64,000 bases of DNA from Atherix ibis (lineage: Eukaryota; Arthropoda; Insecta; Diptera; Athericidae), in assembly GCA_958298945.1 (NCBI GenBank), contig OY282610.1:38261667-38325666 (forward strand), given 5' to 3'. The notes under the pieces were generated by a model. It worked only from the letters and a program-made list of their open reading frames with translations, searched no databases and was not told the DNA's origin. Position 1 is the first letter of the stretch. Every line of letters starts with the position of its first letter. Of this stretch, positions 45,099 to 57,826 are shown piece after piece. Both the position numbers and the translations under genes were made by a program.

Positions 45099-48000
45099 GT
45101 TTTCTTTAAAAAGTTCCTCTTATTCTCACTTATCACCCAGCAGCTCTTTATGATCCTCACTATTTACACTGCTATTAATACACTATTTTCAATACACAAA
45201 TGGAAATTTTTATTTAAATTTTTTTAACAATTAACTTTATGGGTTTTTTATGATATTTTTTTTTTTTTTTTTTTTTTTAAATTAATATTTACAGTTCTTC
45301 TTCTTTATAATATTCCTCTGCTTATATTTTTACTACTATTTTGACACTTATTACACTATATCGACACTTTTATTTATTATTTTAATTCAATTTATTTATA
45401 TATTATATATAAATTTTTTTGTAATTTTCAACTAAGATTTAGCAATATTTTCTGCATTTTTGTTGAATTTTTTTTAATTACACGTTTTAAAAAAAAAAAT
45501 ATTTTTTTCTTTTCAAATTAAATCTTCCGAATTCAAAATTATTTTAATTTATTTGTTAATTTTTTATTTTAGAGTTTATATTTTTAAATTTTTGTTAAAA
45601 AAATGCATTTATTAATATTTTTTTTTTTTGGAAATTTTTAATTGGTTAATTTTTGATGAATTTTAAATGAAATTTTTTCTAATTTTTTTTTTTTAAATAT
45701 TATTTATAGTTTATCTTTTTATATTTTGTTAATTTTTATATTTTTAATATGTTTTTTTTATATGTGTTGAATTTATGTTAGTTTTGTTCGTACCTAATTT
45801 ATCTTATGTTATTAATAAGGCTCTTTACGGTGGATATACTATTTGTTTAACTACTAAATATTATTTTGGTATTTTTTCTTTACCTTCTATTCTATTTTAA
45901 GTTCCTATTTTAATTAAATCAAAATGCAAGTTTATTTTCATCAATTTTTGAAAGTTGTTTTCATTATGTTTGTATATATTTGGTTAATAATTAATAATTT
46001 GTAAAATTGTTGGTGTTATTTTTAGTTTTTTTATATTTTTTATTTAAATTTTTTTTTTGAAACTTTTAAGAAAAGTTGTGTAAAAGCTTTTCTTGATAAA
46101 TATTTTGATTATTGTCCTTTATTTATGTTAATTCTTCCCAAACTAATATTTTGTATTTTATTTTTTTTTCTATCAATTTTTTAGTCCTTTATTTAATTAT
46201 AAATTTCTGGATACTAGTTGTATTATTTTTATTAATCTATTTATAACAGTTGTTTTAAGTTGTTTTTATTATTGTTGTTGTTGTTTTTTGTTAAAGTAAT
46301 TTTTTTTTTCTGTTAAACTTTTAAAGAAATTTTCAAATTTTCAAATTTTACTAATTAATAATTTGTACTATTCAGTTAACACTATTTTAAATGATTCCCT
46401 TTCGAATAGTTATTATTTTGTAAATTTATAAATTATTGTTTTTTATGTTGTTGTTGGTTTTTTTTTTTTTGTGTTGCGTTAACAACTTTTAACTATTATA
46501 TAGTTTAATATGTGAACGATGTGTATAATGTTTTTTTTTTCTTTTAAATTTAATTTTGACTAATTGTTAAAGTTTTAAATAGAAATGAAATTTTTGTTTT
46601 TTTGTTTAATATAGTTTGAAATATTTGAAATACGCTTAAAAATAAATCAACACGAACGTTAGTCAAAAATTTTTCAATTTATTATATTTTTTAAAGAATT
46701 TTCTCTTTGGTATATCAATTTTTTGTTTCTAAAGTGATACTAATACTAAATTTTCCTAGAGTAGAAATTTTTCAGAATTAATTTTTAATTTAAATAATTT
46801 TACTAATCTATATGAATTAATAATTTTATTATAATTAATATATTGTTGTTTTGTTAATTTGAAGTTTTTTTATTTTTTATTTTTAATATGTTTGTTTTTA
46901 CGATATATATGTAAATGGTGTATGTAAATTTTGATTTGTATATCTATATTTATATAAGTTTTGCATTAATGTATATATAAAGTTAGATATTATATATGCC
47001 CATAGTAAGTTATTTTGTATATAAGTTTTGAATTATTATTTATGAACTATTTATTATTAACTATTTATTATGTTTATTAGGTTGTTTGTTTGTTTGTTTG
47101 TTTTTTTTTTTTAAATGAATTTTCAATTTTACTATTATTGATTATAATGAGAAATTTGAATTAATAACTATTACTTGTTTATATTTGTTAAATTTGAATA
47201 GTGTAAGTAAAAACATTGCTGGTAAAGTATTGCTTTGATTTTATTTAAAGCGAACGTTTATTAATAATTCGATAAAAATTTGTTAAATTTTCTTATTATC
47301 CTTTTAATTATACTATTATTATTATTATTATTATTATTAATATTATTAGTTTTATTATTATTATTATTATATTTTTATTAAATATAATATGAATATATGT
47401 TTATTTTTGCTAATATTATTTTCATAAATTATTATTTTTTAAGTTATTTTTTTTTTAATCAATTCTAAACGGTAAATATTGTATGTTTTTGTTTGTTTTT
47501 AATATTTTTTTTATATTTATGCAATTTTTATGCTTTTAAAAAATAATAAAATTCATTTCAATTTTTATAAATTTATTTTAATTTAATTGAATTTGGTTGT
47601 TGTTACTTTTATAGTTGAACGGTTTTTTGTGTAATTATATTTTTATATTTTATTTTTCAAAAGTTTTTTTTTTTTTATATATCAATTAAAATATCTTTTA
47701 ATATTTTTTTTTATTTTAAAAACATATATATTTATATTAGTCTATATGTATATGGGTGATTGTTTTTTTTTCCTTCTTTTGTTTGTATTCCTTTTATTGC
47801 AAGAAAATATCCATTTTAAAGATAATTTTCATAATATTTATGTTAGCACTTATGTAATTTTATTTATTTATTTTTTTTTAGAAAAAAACTAACTGTTACA
47901 CTATAAAAATTAAATAATAAAAATAAAATCAAGTAAATTAATTTTATTAATTTTTTTTTCTAATTAATTATTTACTATTTTAATGTTTTGTGCTTTGTTA

Positions 48001-48110
48001 TCATCATTTCTGAAAATGAAATTTAGAAAAAAATAACGATATTAATTTGGAATATTTTTTTTTTAAAAGAAATATGTTAAAATGTAATTTTTTTCATAAT
48101 TTTTAATTGA
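45099..48110. other. Region upstream of the Cadps start codon: T-rich low-complexity DNA
   Basis: Contains whatever 5' UTR and promoter Cadps has, but no initiator, TATA box or splice site can be singled out in such AT-rich DNA. A 23-base T run lies at 45256-45278, a (TTA)n microsatellite at 47311-47372 and a GTT repeat near 46270. No coding frame. Confidence 0.6.
47311..47372. repeat. (TTA)n microsatellite
   Basis: About 18 near-perfect TTA/ATT triplets with one interruption (TTAGTTT). Confidence 0.85.
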
Positions 48111-49040
48111 CGAATTAGGCAGCTTGAAGTCACAATTCTGGACCAAAAGCTAGGAAACCATCACGAACAATAACGATTCAGCTCAAGGAAAATAAAAAAA
48201 AAAATTATAAATAATATAAATTTCTTAAAAGTGAAAACCATTTAAGTGGCTGGGGGAGGGGGAGGAGAAAGTACTGAATATAAAATTAGCTCAACTTCGT
48301 AGTCCAATATACTAATAATCGTGCTATGACCCACTCTACTTTAATTTCCTTATCCCATTATTTTTTCGTTAACAAATAATACGCGACAAACATCAGAAAC
48401 ATGAAAATATAAATACCAGCTTTCGGAAGGAAAAACCAATCATAGACGAACACCAGTATTAGTCCAAGACAACAACCCTAAATGGACATCGTGGCTCCCT
48501 CTACTACTGGACGAAAGCATGGTACCGCACCAAACTGAACGACAATAAGCAGTAGGTTAGGATAGCTGCTAACCAAAGATGAAAATATGATCTGAGCAGT
48601 GTTACAAATATATAATTAGAACATTTGTGAAAAGTCCCCACATTTCAGAAAGAATATTTAAAGGGAAATATATAGAATATAAAAAATTGTAGAATGGAAA
48701 TCGTTAAAGTTATAAGCATCCCAACTCATAGGGTTAATAAGCTCTTGAGCAGCGTACACATAGGTCTGTTGAGTTATTTTTAACTGACCTCAACTAATTG
48801 AAGTAAAAGAGGTTTTTTTGAGTTATTTTTAATTGACATAAATTATCTCTATTTTCAAGAGCATCACATCCGATATTTATATATAAAAATTAATTTTTCC
48901 ATAGTAATCAAATCATTAACTTAACGAATTTTTTCTGATGGTAAAAATATCTGAACGAATACCTATCAAAATTACATTGGATCAACTGCATTTGCTTAAG
49001 AAAGATGATCAAATCACGGATTTGTATTCTAGTATTGGCC
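48110..49040. other. Unassigned region with mixed base composition
   Basis: 48.12-48.60 kb is less AT-rich than its surroundings and includes a GGGGGAGGGGGAGG purine run at 48253. No protein match or repeat partner was recognised. It could be a 5' UTR exon of Cadps or an old element; neither can be decided. Confidence 0.4.
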
Positions 49041-49059
49041 GTACAAAGGAAAATTATTA

Positions 49060-49560
49060 TTGAATTGAATTTTGTAAACTATAAAATTCCTTCCATTAAC
49101 GTTAAACGTTAAAATACAATAGGTTTTGTAGGATTTTATATGAATTTTAATACTCAAGTCCGTAACAAGATACTTTCATCTTATTAAAGTTTTACCAAAA
49201 TTACTATTAAAAATAAGTGCAGATAAACTTAACATAGGAAAAAATTCATATAATTAGAATAAATCAAAGCCTAAGAATTCAGAATAAGCGTAGAAAAATT
49301 GCAAAGGACTAAAAAGAATAATAGTGGTTCGAGGTGGTTACCTTGTGAAACACCAGATAAACCTGTTATTTACCTAGAAATTAAATTATGGGAAAATTCT
49401 AAATTAGTTCTATCTGATAGAGTGAAACGACGCAACCCTATAGAGCGTTATAAGTGAAGTTGTGCTTTTGTAACGCGTTACACGAAAACTTGGAGTAATG
49501 GTGTGCCACTAAATTTTTTGTTAAGCTATGGGTATATAAATTTTTAACCCATCTGACAGT
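49060..49560 (-). pseudogene. LINE reverse-transcriptase fragment
   Basis: Minus strand reads RFTLSDRTNLEF, then TGLSGVSQGNHLEPLLFF (near 49370-49310). This corresponds to the SGVPQGSHLGPLLF block of LINE reverse transcriptases. The family differs from the Jockey-like copies (SxGS/NH instead of GSIL). No intact frame. Confidence 0.68.
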
Positions 49561-49719
49561 CGGTTTAAATTGAAGCTACAAAATAGAGAGTTAGGTTTCA
49601 ACCGTTTCACCCTTATCAGTTTTTGACTAAAGAATGAACCTTAAGATAGGTGTATGCCAAAATAGAATATTTACCAAAATGGTGATATGAAATGTCATGA
49701 TTGAGCAGAAAGGAATATG

Positions 49720-50640
49720 TACGAGGTCTGTACAAAAAGCATCGCGAATTTTGTGTTTCTTCAAAAATGGTTTATTTATTCATGAATATCTATTTTGTCC
49801 CCTTCAAAGTAATCTCCACCAGATATTATACACTTGTGCCAACGTTTTTTCCAATCCTCGAAGCACTTCAAAAAATCATTTTTTGTGATCTTGTTCAGCG
49901 CCTCCTTCGATGCCGTCTTTATCTCCTCAATCGTAGCGTAGCGTCGTCCTTTCATGGGAATCTTCAGTTTCGGGAACAAAAAAAAGTCACAGGGAGCCAG
50001 ATCTGGGGAATACGGTGGCTGCGGCATTATTAGTTTGTTGTTTTTGGCGAAAAATTCGCGCACAAGCAATGATACGTGAGCAGGGGCGTTATCATGGTGC
50101 AAACGCCAATTTTTGTTCTTCCACAAATCCGGACGTTTCTTGCGCATAACTTGCAGGTAATATGCATATTGAACGTTCTATACTGTGGCAAGAACTTCTG
50201 ATGATGCACCACGCTCCTGTAATCGAAGAAAACTGTAAGCAAAACCTTCACATTCGACCGAACTTCGCGCGCTTTTTTCGGTCTTGGCTCGTGCAACAGC
50301 TTCAATTGGGATGATTGACCTTTGGTTTCCACGTCATAACTATAAACCCATGATTTGCCACCAGTTTTGACCCTCTAGAGCAAATTTTTTTTATCGCGGA
50401 CCGAAAATTTGATACAGATTCTTTAATCCTTTTTTTGGAATGGGGAAAAATCGAAGACGATCCAAAACACGTGCAAGCAAAGCAGCTGTCAAAAATTAAC
50501 TGAACATTGAAAATGACCAAACTTATTGACATAAGTGAGAGACATGAGTACCAATATAACGCCACAAAAAAATCGAAAATCGAATATACGTAACACGGGG
50601 AAATTCAAAATTCGTGATACTTTTAGAACAGACCTCGTAC
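49720..50640 (-). mobile_element. Internally deleted mariner (third DD34D family), both TIRs present
   Basis: TIRs of about 31 bp: TACGAGGTCTGTACAAAAAG at 49720 and the inverse of TACGAGGTCTGTTCTAAAAG ending at 50640. At 921 bp it lacks roughly a third of a mariner: the N-terminal DNA-binding part is missing between the 5' non-coding region and the first catalytic motif (junction near 50390). The chimeric fragment at 31.0-31.6 kb belongs to the same family. Confidence 0.88.
49776..50385 (-). pseudogene. Mariner transposase catalytic domain, broken
   Basis: Read on the minus strand: SWVYSYDVETKGQSSQLK, RSNVKVLLTVFFDYRSVVHH, a frameshift near 50165, then WRLHHDNAPAHVSLLV with the second Asp, [20 protein letters not shown] with the third, and WHKCIISGGDYFEGD. 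The spacing of 34 residues between the second and third Asp confirms DD34D. The first catalytic motif, GDE in relatives, reads GGK, and about eight codons are missing around MRK|KRPDLW. Confidence 0.87.
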
Positions 50641-50679
50641 CTTGACCTTCTAGACTGAATCACAATTTTCCCAGATTTC

Positions 50680-50815
50680 TTCAGTGATGAATCATGGATT
50701 TTTGAGTTTGATTCATAAACAAAACGTCAAAGTGGCGAGTGGCGTAATGACTAAATTGCCCCGACAGAAGTATGCTTGAATGAGTAAATAAAAAATTAGG
50801 GCCAGGCTCATTTGA
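50680..50815 (+). pseudogene. Short mariner-type transposase fragment
   Basis: DESWIFEFDS(*)TKRQSGEW matches the first-Asp region (DESW...D..TK.QS..W) of mariner transposases. Stops interrupt it and nothing else of the element is recognisable. Confidence 0.6.
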
Positions 50816-51034
50816 TATCTGTCAGCAGAGGGCTTGCTCATTAAGAACTCAAAGTCCTTAGAAGGCTCAGAAAAACAGATTTCCGCATTTGATCGATCAT
50901 TTCAGACTCTACTATTGTAATGTTCCCCTGTTACACAACTATCTTCATTAACGTGTTTTTGTCCCAAAAAGGTATTTCAGTGGTTCTGTAGCTGTTATCT
51001 TATATTCCATAATGCATGGAATATTCTCTCGGGT

Positions 51035-51292
51035 TCCCTTGTTTTCTTCTTTAATTCTTATTTCTTATTCTTCTTTTTCTGCTTCATCTTTTTCATCATT
51101 TTCTTCTGTTTTTTCTTCTTCTCCGTCTTCTTTTTCTTTTTCATCTTCTTCGTAAGCTTCGTCTTCTTTTACTTCTTCGTTTTCCTTCTTCTTCTTCATT
51201 TTCTTGTTCTTTTTCATCTTCTTCGTCATCTTCTTCTTTTTATTCTTTTTGCTTCTTGTTCTTCTTTTTCGTCTTCTTTTTTAACTCATTTT
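51035..51292. repeat. TTC/TCTT-rich microsatellite
   Basis: About 250 bp of imperfect TTC, TTTC and TTCTTCATC units on the plus strand. Confidence 0.85.
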
Positions 51293-51369
51293 ATTATTCT
51301 TCGTCATCCATGCACATTTGTACAACTCCTATCTCTAAACAGCTCCATTCATCACAGGTAGGTGCATTG

Positions 51370-51720
51370 GCTAACAGTCAGTAACCAGTTATAAGCTAGT
51401 TACCCTAACTGATAGTAGCGATGGCTATTTAAACCTATACTATCATCTGCAGTGATAGCACCTGGGAACCTGTCATCCTTCAGCTCCAGTCCTTAAACTG
51501 TACCAGCGATGTAGTTGATAACTATAGCCACCCACGTTTCAGCCAAACGCTTCTCATCTTGGCCGGGGATGGTTGACGAACCACCGTGGGATTCCCGACC
51601 CCCGTGGTACCAGTCAGTTCTGCTTTTCAGATTACTTTGTGAGTGGTTTTCATTCAAAGAGCTACACTCAAAAAGCTATAGTAAGGAAACTTGTAATTTC
51701 CCGGCTCTGCTAGAACAGTT
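51370..51720. repeat. Interspersed repeat shared with 36.13-36.55 kb
   Basis: Second copy of the repeat starting CAGTCAGTAACCAGTTATAA. Copies are diverged and no protein domain was identified. The open frames here (51515-51760 plus, 51720-52040 minus) do not resemble any family known to me. Confidence 0.55.
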
Positions 51721-52359
51721 CAGGACACTGAGTTCACCAAGACCCGTATGCTACTTCTAGCATGGATTCTATGGTACGGATGTACACCCAAAGTATCGCC
51801 CTTGATGGAACTGTTGAAAAAACTAAACGAGTATACCCGAGCAGCTGAAGGTGATTCGAGTTGGAGTTTCATAGAACTCCTACGAAGAGTGGAAGCAACG
51901 CCTTCGTCGATGTATGACTGCTCAAGATATTTAGTTTGAAGGGGAAAGGATTCTTGTTTAAAATATAATGAAAAGCAGTTCAATTTATTTCTATCATACC
52001 TCATAGATACCCCAACGACTTTAGTAATTTCGAAATTCAAGATATTATGGCTACAGGCCTATAATTCCAAAACAATTTTTTTAAAGTTTTTATACATAGG
52101 ATATAATGAGGGAGCTTTTCCTGCTCAAAATAGTTGTTTAATGAATAACTTATATTATAAAGGAAAATTACACAAAAACGATTCAATAACGCTTTGGAAA
52201 TGTTTTATAAGAATTTGTGCTCTTTAAGTCAGAAATTGTATGAACTGTGTAGAATTTATGGTCCTACCAAGATCACCATTGAACTTCTAATCCGGAATTT
52301 TAACTAAACCAGTTTAGTTTCCAATTGGACAGTGTTGCTATGTCATCAAAATACTTATT

Positions 52360-52640
52360 TGATTAAAAAATTGCCTGCTTTGGTTGAAAGTGTGCTTGAT
52401 GAACATAACCACTCCACGTATCATTCACAAGAATTGGGCCTTTCTGCGACTTAAACTTGCAAAATATTCTGAAAAGATTTGAGTGTACATCTATCCAAGA
52501 TTCAATTGTCGTAAGAACTAATGCAAAAAGACGTTGAAATGCGTTCAGGTGACATCATCGTACCGTGGATGCCGAGAGGTATGGAGCAATGATAACCGAT
52601 TTTTCTGGCCTCAATTGGATTAATAGAAAGACATGGCCAT
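52360..52640 (+). pseudogene. DD41D transposase fragment with internal deletion
   Basis: The plus-strand frame shows LPALVESVLDEHNHSTYHSQ, ELGLSAT and KDLSVHLSKIQLS, matching the second DNA-binding region of the 39-40 kb element ([32 protein letters not shown]). It then jumps to a short match after VNGERYRS (GMEQ..PIFLASIG). Stops throughout. Confidence 0.65.
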
Positions 52641-52649
52641 GTTAAATTT

Positions 52650-54400
52650 TATACTATATATTACCTCTTTAAAAATTACCTACAAGTTTGTGATTATAAA
52701 AATCAGTAAGACCAGTGTCATAATGGCAAAGGATAGTAGAAAGGGTTTTTATGATAGTCGTCAATAACAGATTCGACAAAAGGATTGATTACCATACTCA
52801 GAAATTATTTTCTTATCTAGTAAGTCTTGAAATTTATGACCTCTAATGTGACAGTTTCACATATTTAAGAAAATGTCAAATATTTTGTCACAAAGTTCGC
52901 CATGTTTATTTAAGCACCATCTATCGGAAAAGTGAGAAAAACGAATAAACATTTGATAATATTGACTGCGGAATTGATTTATGTTGGTTGATGAGTGCGA
53001 TTACTTATGGTGGAGGGGGAGGGGTCTTGCAAAGGTTTATTGATATTTTAAAAAAAGTTTATTTTTTATAGTTACAGGTATATTTATTAATGTGTGACAA
53101 ATTCTATATGATTTAGATAAATTTTCAGTATTTTATATTTAGTTTAACTGATGTTGTGCTATTTTTAAAGAAGACAAAAATTTATTGCAGCATTGTCTTA
53201 TTAAAATTTTGCACATTTATCGACTTTAAGTTTTAATTATATCAAAATTTCTAAGAAATTGCTTAAAAAGAAATGAAAAGGACATTTTTTTGAGAGCATT
53301 TTATTTTTATCAAATTATTAATAAAGCACTTTTATCTTAACAATAACAATTTATAATATATATTACGTTGTTACTATACCAACATTAATGTTTATTTAAA
53401 TATTATTCTCTTCGGGAAAATAAACACCTTTTGTTTTTGTAAACGTGTCCTATTCGAACAAATACTCATAATGTTTTGTTTACCAATTAGCCACACCTTG
53501 TATAGCTGCGAGGGCTATACGATTTTTTGTTGTTATAGACCACAAAAGCTTTATCAATGCATGTACGGTGAATATTATAAAAATAGTACAGTATCTATTT
53601 CCAAGGTAAACTCATATTTTTTTGAGTTTTATTTGTATTTGTATTGTACAGAAATTATTGTGTATGCAATTTTTGACGTAATATTGACAAATATAAGTTA
53701 AGCAGCAATTATGATTTGAGTGTCGATAACTCATCCATTACCAATGAAATTTCCCATAATTGCCTTAATATCCGTTAACCTTCAATAAATTATGAACAAT
53801 TTGTTACTCTGTTGGAATTGGTTTTTTTCTCCATAGAACTAATAATTTTTCGCCCAATAACTAAGTCGTGTATCCTTGTTTTCGCATTGCATGTTCATCG
53901 ACACTTGTTCGTCAATAGTTTTCCATTAATCAGTGTTATTGATGTAGAAGCTATCAATATTTCTTTAAATAAAAAATTATCCCATTTATTTTTATAAATG
54001 AAAATTAATAATTTTGATAGTGTTTGATGTTATAAATTACTAATAATTTATAATAAAATTTAACTATAATTTAAAGAATAAATTGCCTTTCAAAAAATTC
54101 TTATCCGCTTAATGTGGAACGTTTTCTTTTCGATGAAAAACAGGATAGTATTTATATAAAAACTTATAGAAAGGATCTTCCGTTTTCTACTTATTGCTTT
54201 TTGAGGAAATAAATTAACTTGATGTGAATTGAACAAAATCACTATTTATATTAAATACTTCCTGAGCAATTATAAATAAATATTTTTCATAATCTTGTCA
54301 TTACTTCAAAAATATTACTCAGAAAATAAATGAATTAAATAAAAATGCAATTTGTTAACAACTTAAGAAAGCAAAACCAGTAAAAATCTATTTAACTTTG
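52650..54400. other. AT-rich intergenic DNA
   Basis: No coding or repeat feature I can support beyond a purine-rich GGTGGAGGGGGAGGGG run near 53010. Confidence 0.45.
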
Positions 54401-54409
54401 GAGAAAAAG

Positions 54410-56250
54410 ATGCGTTTGTAAAAAGGTCATTTGTTAAATGCTCAATTTGGTGACTTATTGAAGAAAATGATGCTCAAATACTGAATTTCTCAACAAAATT
54501 TAGCTCTGCAAAAATGTATTTTACAAAATGCTCGATAGGATGTAGAATAAACAAAACCCAAATTGTTGAGTTACTGAAAAAAAAGCTAAACTTGAACAAA
54601 GTTATTGCAAGCAAACATGAAAATATGCTCAAAAGTAAAATTTGGATTGCTAAAACGTTTAGAAAAAGGTAATACTTAAAAAAAATCTTAATTTTTGAAG
54701 TTCTCGAAAAAATATTATTCTCCAAAAATGTATTTAATCAAATGCTCAGAAGGAGTAAAAAATTAATTTTATGCTGTGCTGATATAAACTTCTCAAGAAG
54801 GTGTAAATTAATAAAAATACTTTTTATGAAATGCTCAAAAGGAGTCAACATTCATAAAAATCGTTTCAGTAAAACCTTTAAAAAAAGACAGTAATTAAAA
54901 ACAAATAATTTCCGGAACTGCTCAATAAATTGCTATACTATAAAAATGCTCAAACACAGTCAAAATTTTTAAATATTAACTTGGTGCTATACTGAACGAC
55001 GAAATTACACTTAAAAAAATCATTTAGTGAACCCTGCAAAATGCATTTAATAAAATGCCGAAAAGGAGTCTAAATTTTAAAAAAATCAATCTGATTCTAT
55101 GCTGACGAAAAAGCAACACTTGAAAAATCTTTTCGTGAACTTCTCAAGGAGGTGTACATTAATAAAAATACCTTTTGTGAAATGCTCAAAAACAGTCAAA
55201 ATTCAAAAAATCTTTTTCGGGAAACATTTCAGAAAAAAATAATTTTATGAACGAAAAAAATAATTTCATGAACAATAAAATGTTATTCTGCAAAAATGAT
55301 CAAAAAAAGTCAAAATTTAAAAAAAATAATTTTGCGCTTTATTATAGAAGAAAAAAATTACACTTAAAAATCATTTTGTAAACTTGCCGTGAAAATGTAA
55401 CTCTGCAAAATAAGTTATATGAAATGCTCAGAAGGGGGCAAAATTAAAAAAAAATAATTTGGTGCTTTGCTGACGAAAAACGAACACTTGCAAACTCCTT
55501 TCGTGAACTTCTCCAGAAAGTGAAAATTAATAAAAATACCTTTTACGAAATGCTGAGAAAGAGTCAACATTCACAAAAATACTTTCCGTGAAACATTTAG
55601 AAAAATGCAATAATTAAAAAAAAAAATTTCCTGAACTGCTCAACAAAATATTATTCTGCAAAAATGCTCTAAAGAAATCATAATTTAAAAAAATTAATTT
55701 TGCGCTTTACTGAAGAAGAAAGAAATTACACTAAAAAAATCATTTCGTAAACTTGCCGTAAAAATGTAACTTTGCAAAATAAATTTTATGAAATGCTCAG
55801 AAGGGGTCAAAATTTAAAAAAAATAATTTGGTGCTTTGCTGACGAAAAAGCAACACTTGCAAACTCCTTTCGTAAACTTCTCCAGAAAGTGCAATTTAGT
55901 AAAAACGCTTTTTGTGAAATGCTCCAAAGTAAGTTAGATTAATAGAAACAATTTTGCTCAAATATATAATATCCTGAAAGTTGTTAAAACTTGTCAAAAT
56001 AAACAACATGCTTTAAAGTTGTTAAAATAAGCAAAACTGATATAAAAGCAACATTAAAAAAAAATCATAACGTGAACATCGCAAAAAATGTAATTCGGCA
56101 AAAATATATTTTATAAAATGCTCAACAAGGTGTCAAAACTCAACAAAAAAAATCCATTTAGTGAAACTACTCCAGAGTTACTCGTAACAACTAACAAAAA
56201 AAAAGTAAAAATACTTTTGATGAATTGCTAACGCTTGAGCAAAAAACGTC
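54410..56250. repeat. Satellite array C: ~123 bp monomer in a trimeric higher-order repeat of ~368 bp
   Basis: Monomers carry a core AAATGCTCAxAAxxxGTCAA. In the regular part, like-with-like distances are 368-370 bp: GCTGACGAAAAA at 55101, 55469 and 55838; TTATTCTGCAAAAATG at 55283 and 55651; ACTTGCCGT at 55382 and 55751; and core motifs at 55181/55550/55918 and 55425/55793. Intervening cores fall at about 110-135 bp, so three monomer types alternate. The left part (54.4-55.0 kb) is more diverged. Not evidently homologous to arrays A and B. Confidence 0.88.
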
Positions 56251-56259
56251 CAGTTATAT

Positions 56260-57770
56260 CTTCTATCATGGAAAAATGATATTAGTCCTGTTTTTCCATT
56301 TGTAGTCAAATATTTTATTATAATTTAGACAAGCTCCTTCGCTTACATTTGTTTTTGATTAGTATTTTTAAATTACATTTTGAACCACAAAAAAATGGTC
56401 TTTAATGTATTACAAAAATTTATATTTTCTTTATTAAATTGATATGATTTGGTAAGATTTGAAATTTTTTTAAAGCAGCAATTCAGATTTAATTTCCTAA
56501 AAGAATAACTCAAATAGAATGTTTTCCAAGGAATATAAACATATATGAAACTAGGGGAAAAAATGATGAGAAATTTACCACAAATGATACTAATGCGCAT
56601 TAAAATGAATATCAAATTCCAACTGGAGTGCTTCCTTCATAGTGCATTTTCCAAGTTTTGACTTGGTTTTGACATTCGCTAATGCTCACCATTTTCAGAA
56701 TATAGTATTTCATTGTGTACAGAAATTCCAATTTCTACATTATCCAACTAGTAGTTGGTAACTGAAGGATATTAAGGGAAAAACGATAACAACAAATGCA
56801 CTTAACAACAACAAGGAACAGGCCAAAAAATTTCGATTGGGGGGATTGGGGTGCGAGGATATGGTTGAAAAGCCATCATCACCACTTCTATTAATTGCCT
56901 TGCAAATCTTAATATAGTCTTTGTACATACTCCTTCTGAAAGGACCATTATGAAAGCAAAAAGTAAATAAAGAAATAAAAGAAAAACTGTGAACGAAAAG
57001 CATGGGAAAAATCGATACGCGCTTTATGAGAAAATTTATTCATGACAGTCTTCAGGAAAATTGACTACGACAACGAGATGTCATTAAAAATGCTGGAATT
57101 TCAATTTATTTGCATGTTTGCATAATTTTATCCTTTATATTTCGTTTTTCATTTATAAGTATTCGTTCATTTTTCTCTTTTCAACTGGTACTTTCCATGA
57201 CATACCATATTTGAAGTTTTTTCCATGATTTTGACTCATTTCTGTACTCTTACTTCGTTTTTTTCTCTCTCTATCTGTTATTACCAATTTCAAAAATGAT
57301 CTTATTTTGCACGTTTTCGTCATAATAAAAATAAAGAAAGAAAGGATAAAATGACCGCGGCGAAATTGTTGAATAAGGATTTTAAGCAAATTCATTTATT
57401 CTTCGATTTATGACAATATGACAACGTGGCAAATTGCGCCTAAACACTAAACAAATAATTTCCGAATATTTTTTCCGTGTGCAATAAATTCTTTCGAAAT
57501 ATTGGTTAAATATGAATTAAAGTTTTCATGTGTTTCAGCTTTCAGTGGAATCAGACACTATTTAGGATTTTCTTATTTTCGTAAGTTTAGTTTTAATCAA
57601 TTTAAAACTCTATCTTCTAAATGACTATTTTCATAGTGTTTTCTTCAGAAAAATGTCATATTTTAAAGATAAAATCTTTTAACATCAAACGGTGGATCCT
57701 TAAATATATTTTTCAAAAAATCGTCTTTTAAGAAGTGTGCATTATATATTACTGGTCGAATGTTCTTTTT
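56260..57770. other. Intergenic DNA, unassigned
   Basis: AT-rich with scattered small frames on both strands. I recognise no gene, repeat or element in it. Confidence 0.4.
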
Positions 57771-57775
57771 TTAAT

Positions 57776-57826
57776 AACTTACGAAGAAATCAGGAGGGTT
57801 CAAATCAGTGGATCGTGGAATTAATA
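57776..57826 (-). pseudogene. DD41D transposase scrap flanking a satellite unit
   Basis: ACTTACGAAGAAATCAGGAG plus GGTTCAAATCAGTGGATC aligns with 58189-58230 (ACTTACTTGAAGAAATCGAG...), which encodes the third-Asp region of the element at 58.1 kb on the minus strand. Confidence 0.6.

Noticed and set aside
51515..52040. Overlapping plus and minus frames with balanced composition
   Set aside because: Part of the region repeats at 36 kb, so it looks like decayed mobile DNA; no domain was recognised.
56740..57003. 87-codon minus-strand frame with hydrophobic N-terminus
   Set aside because: No family resemblance, no neighbouring exons, and AT-rich composition; likely chance.
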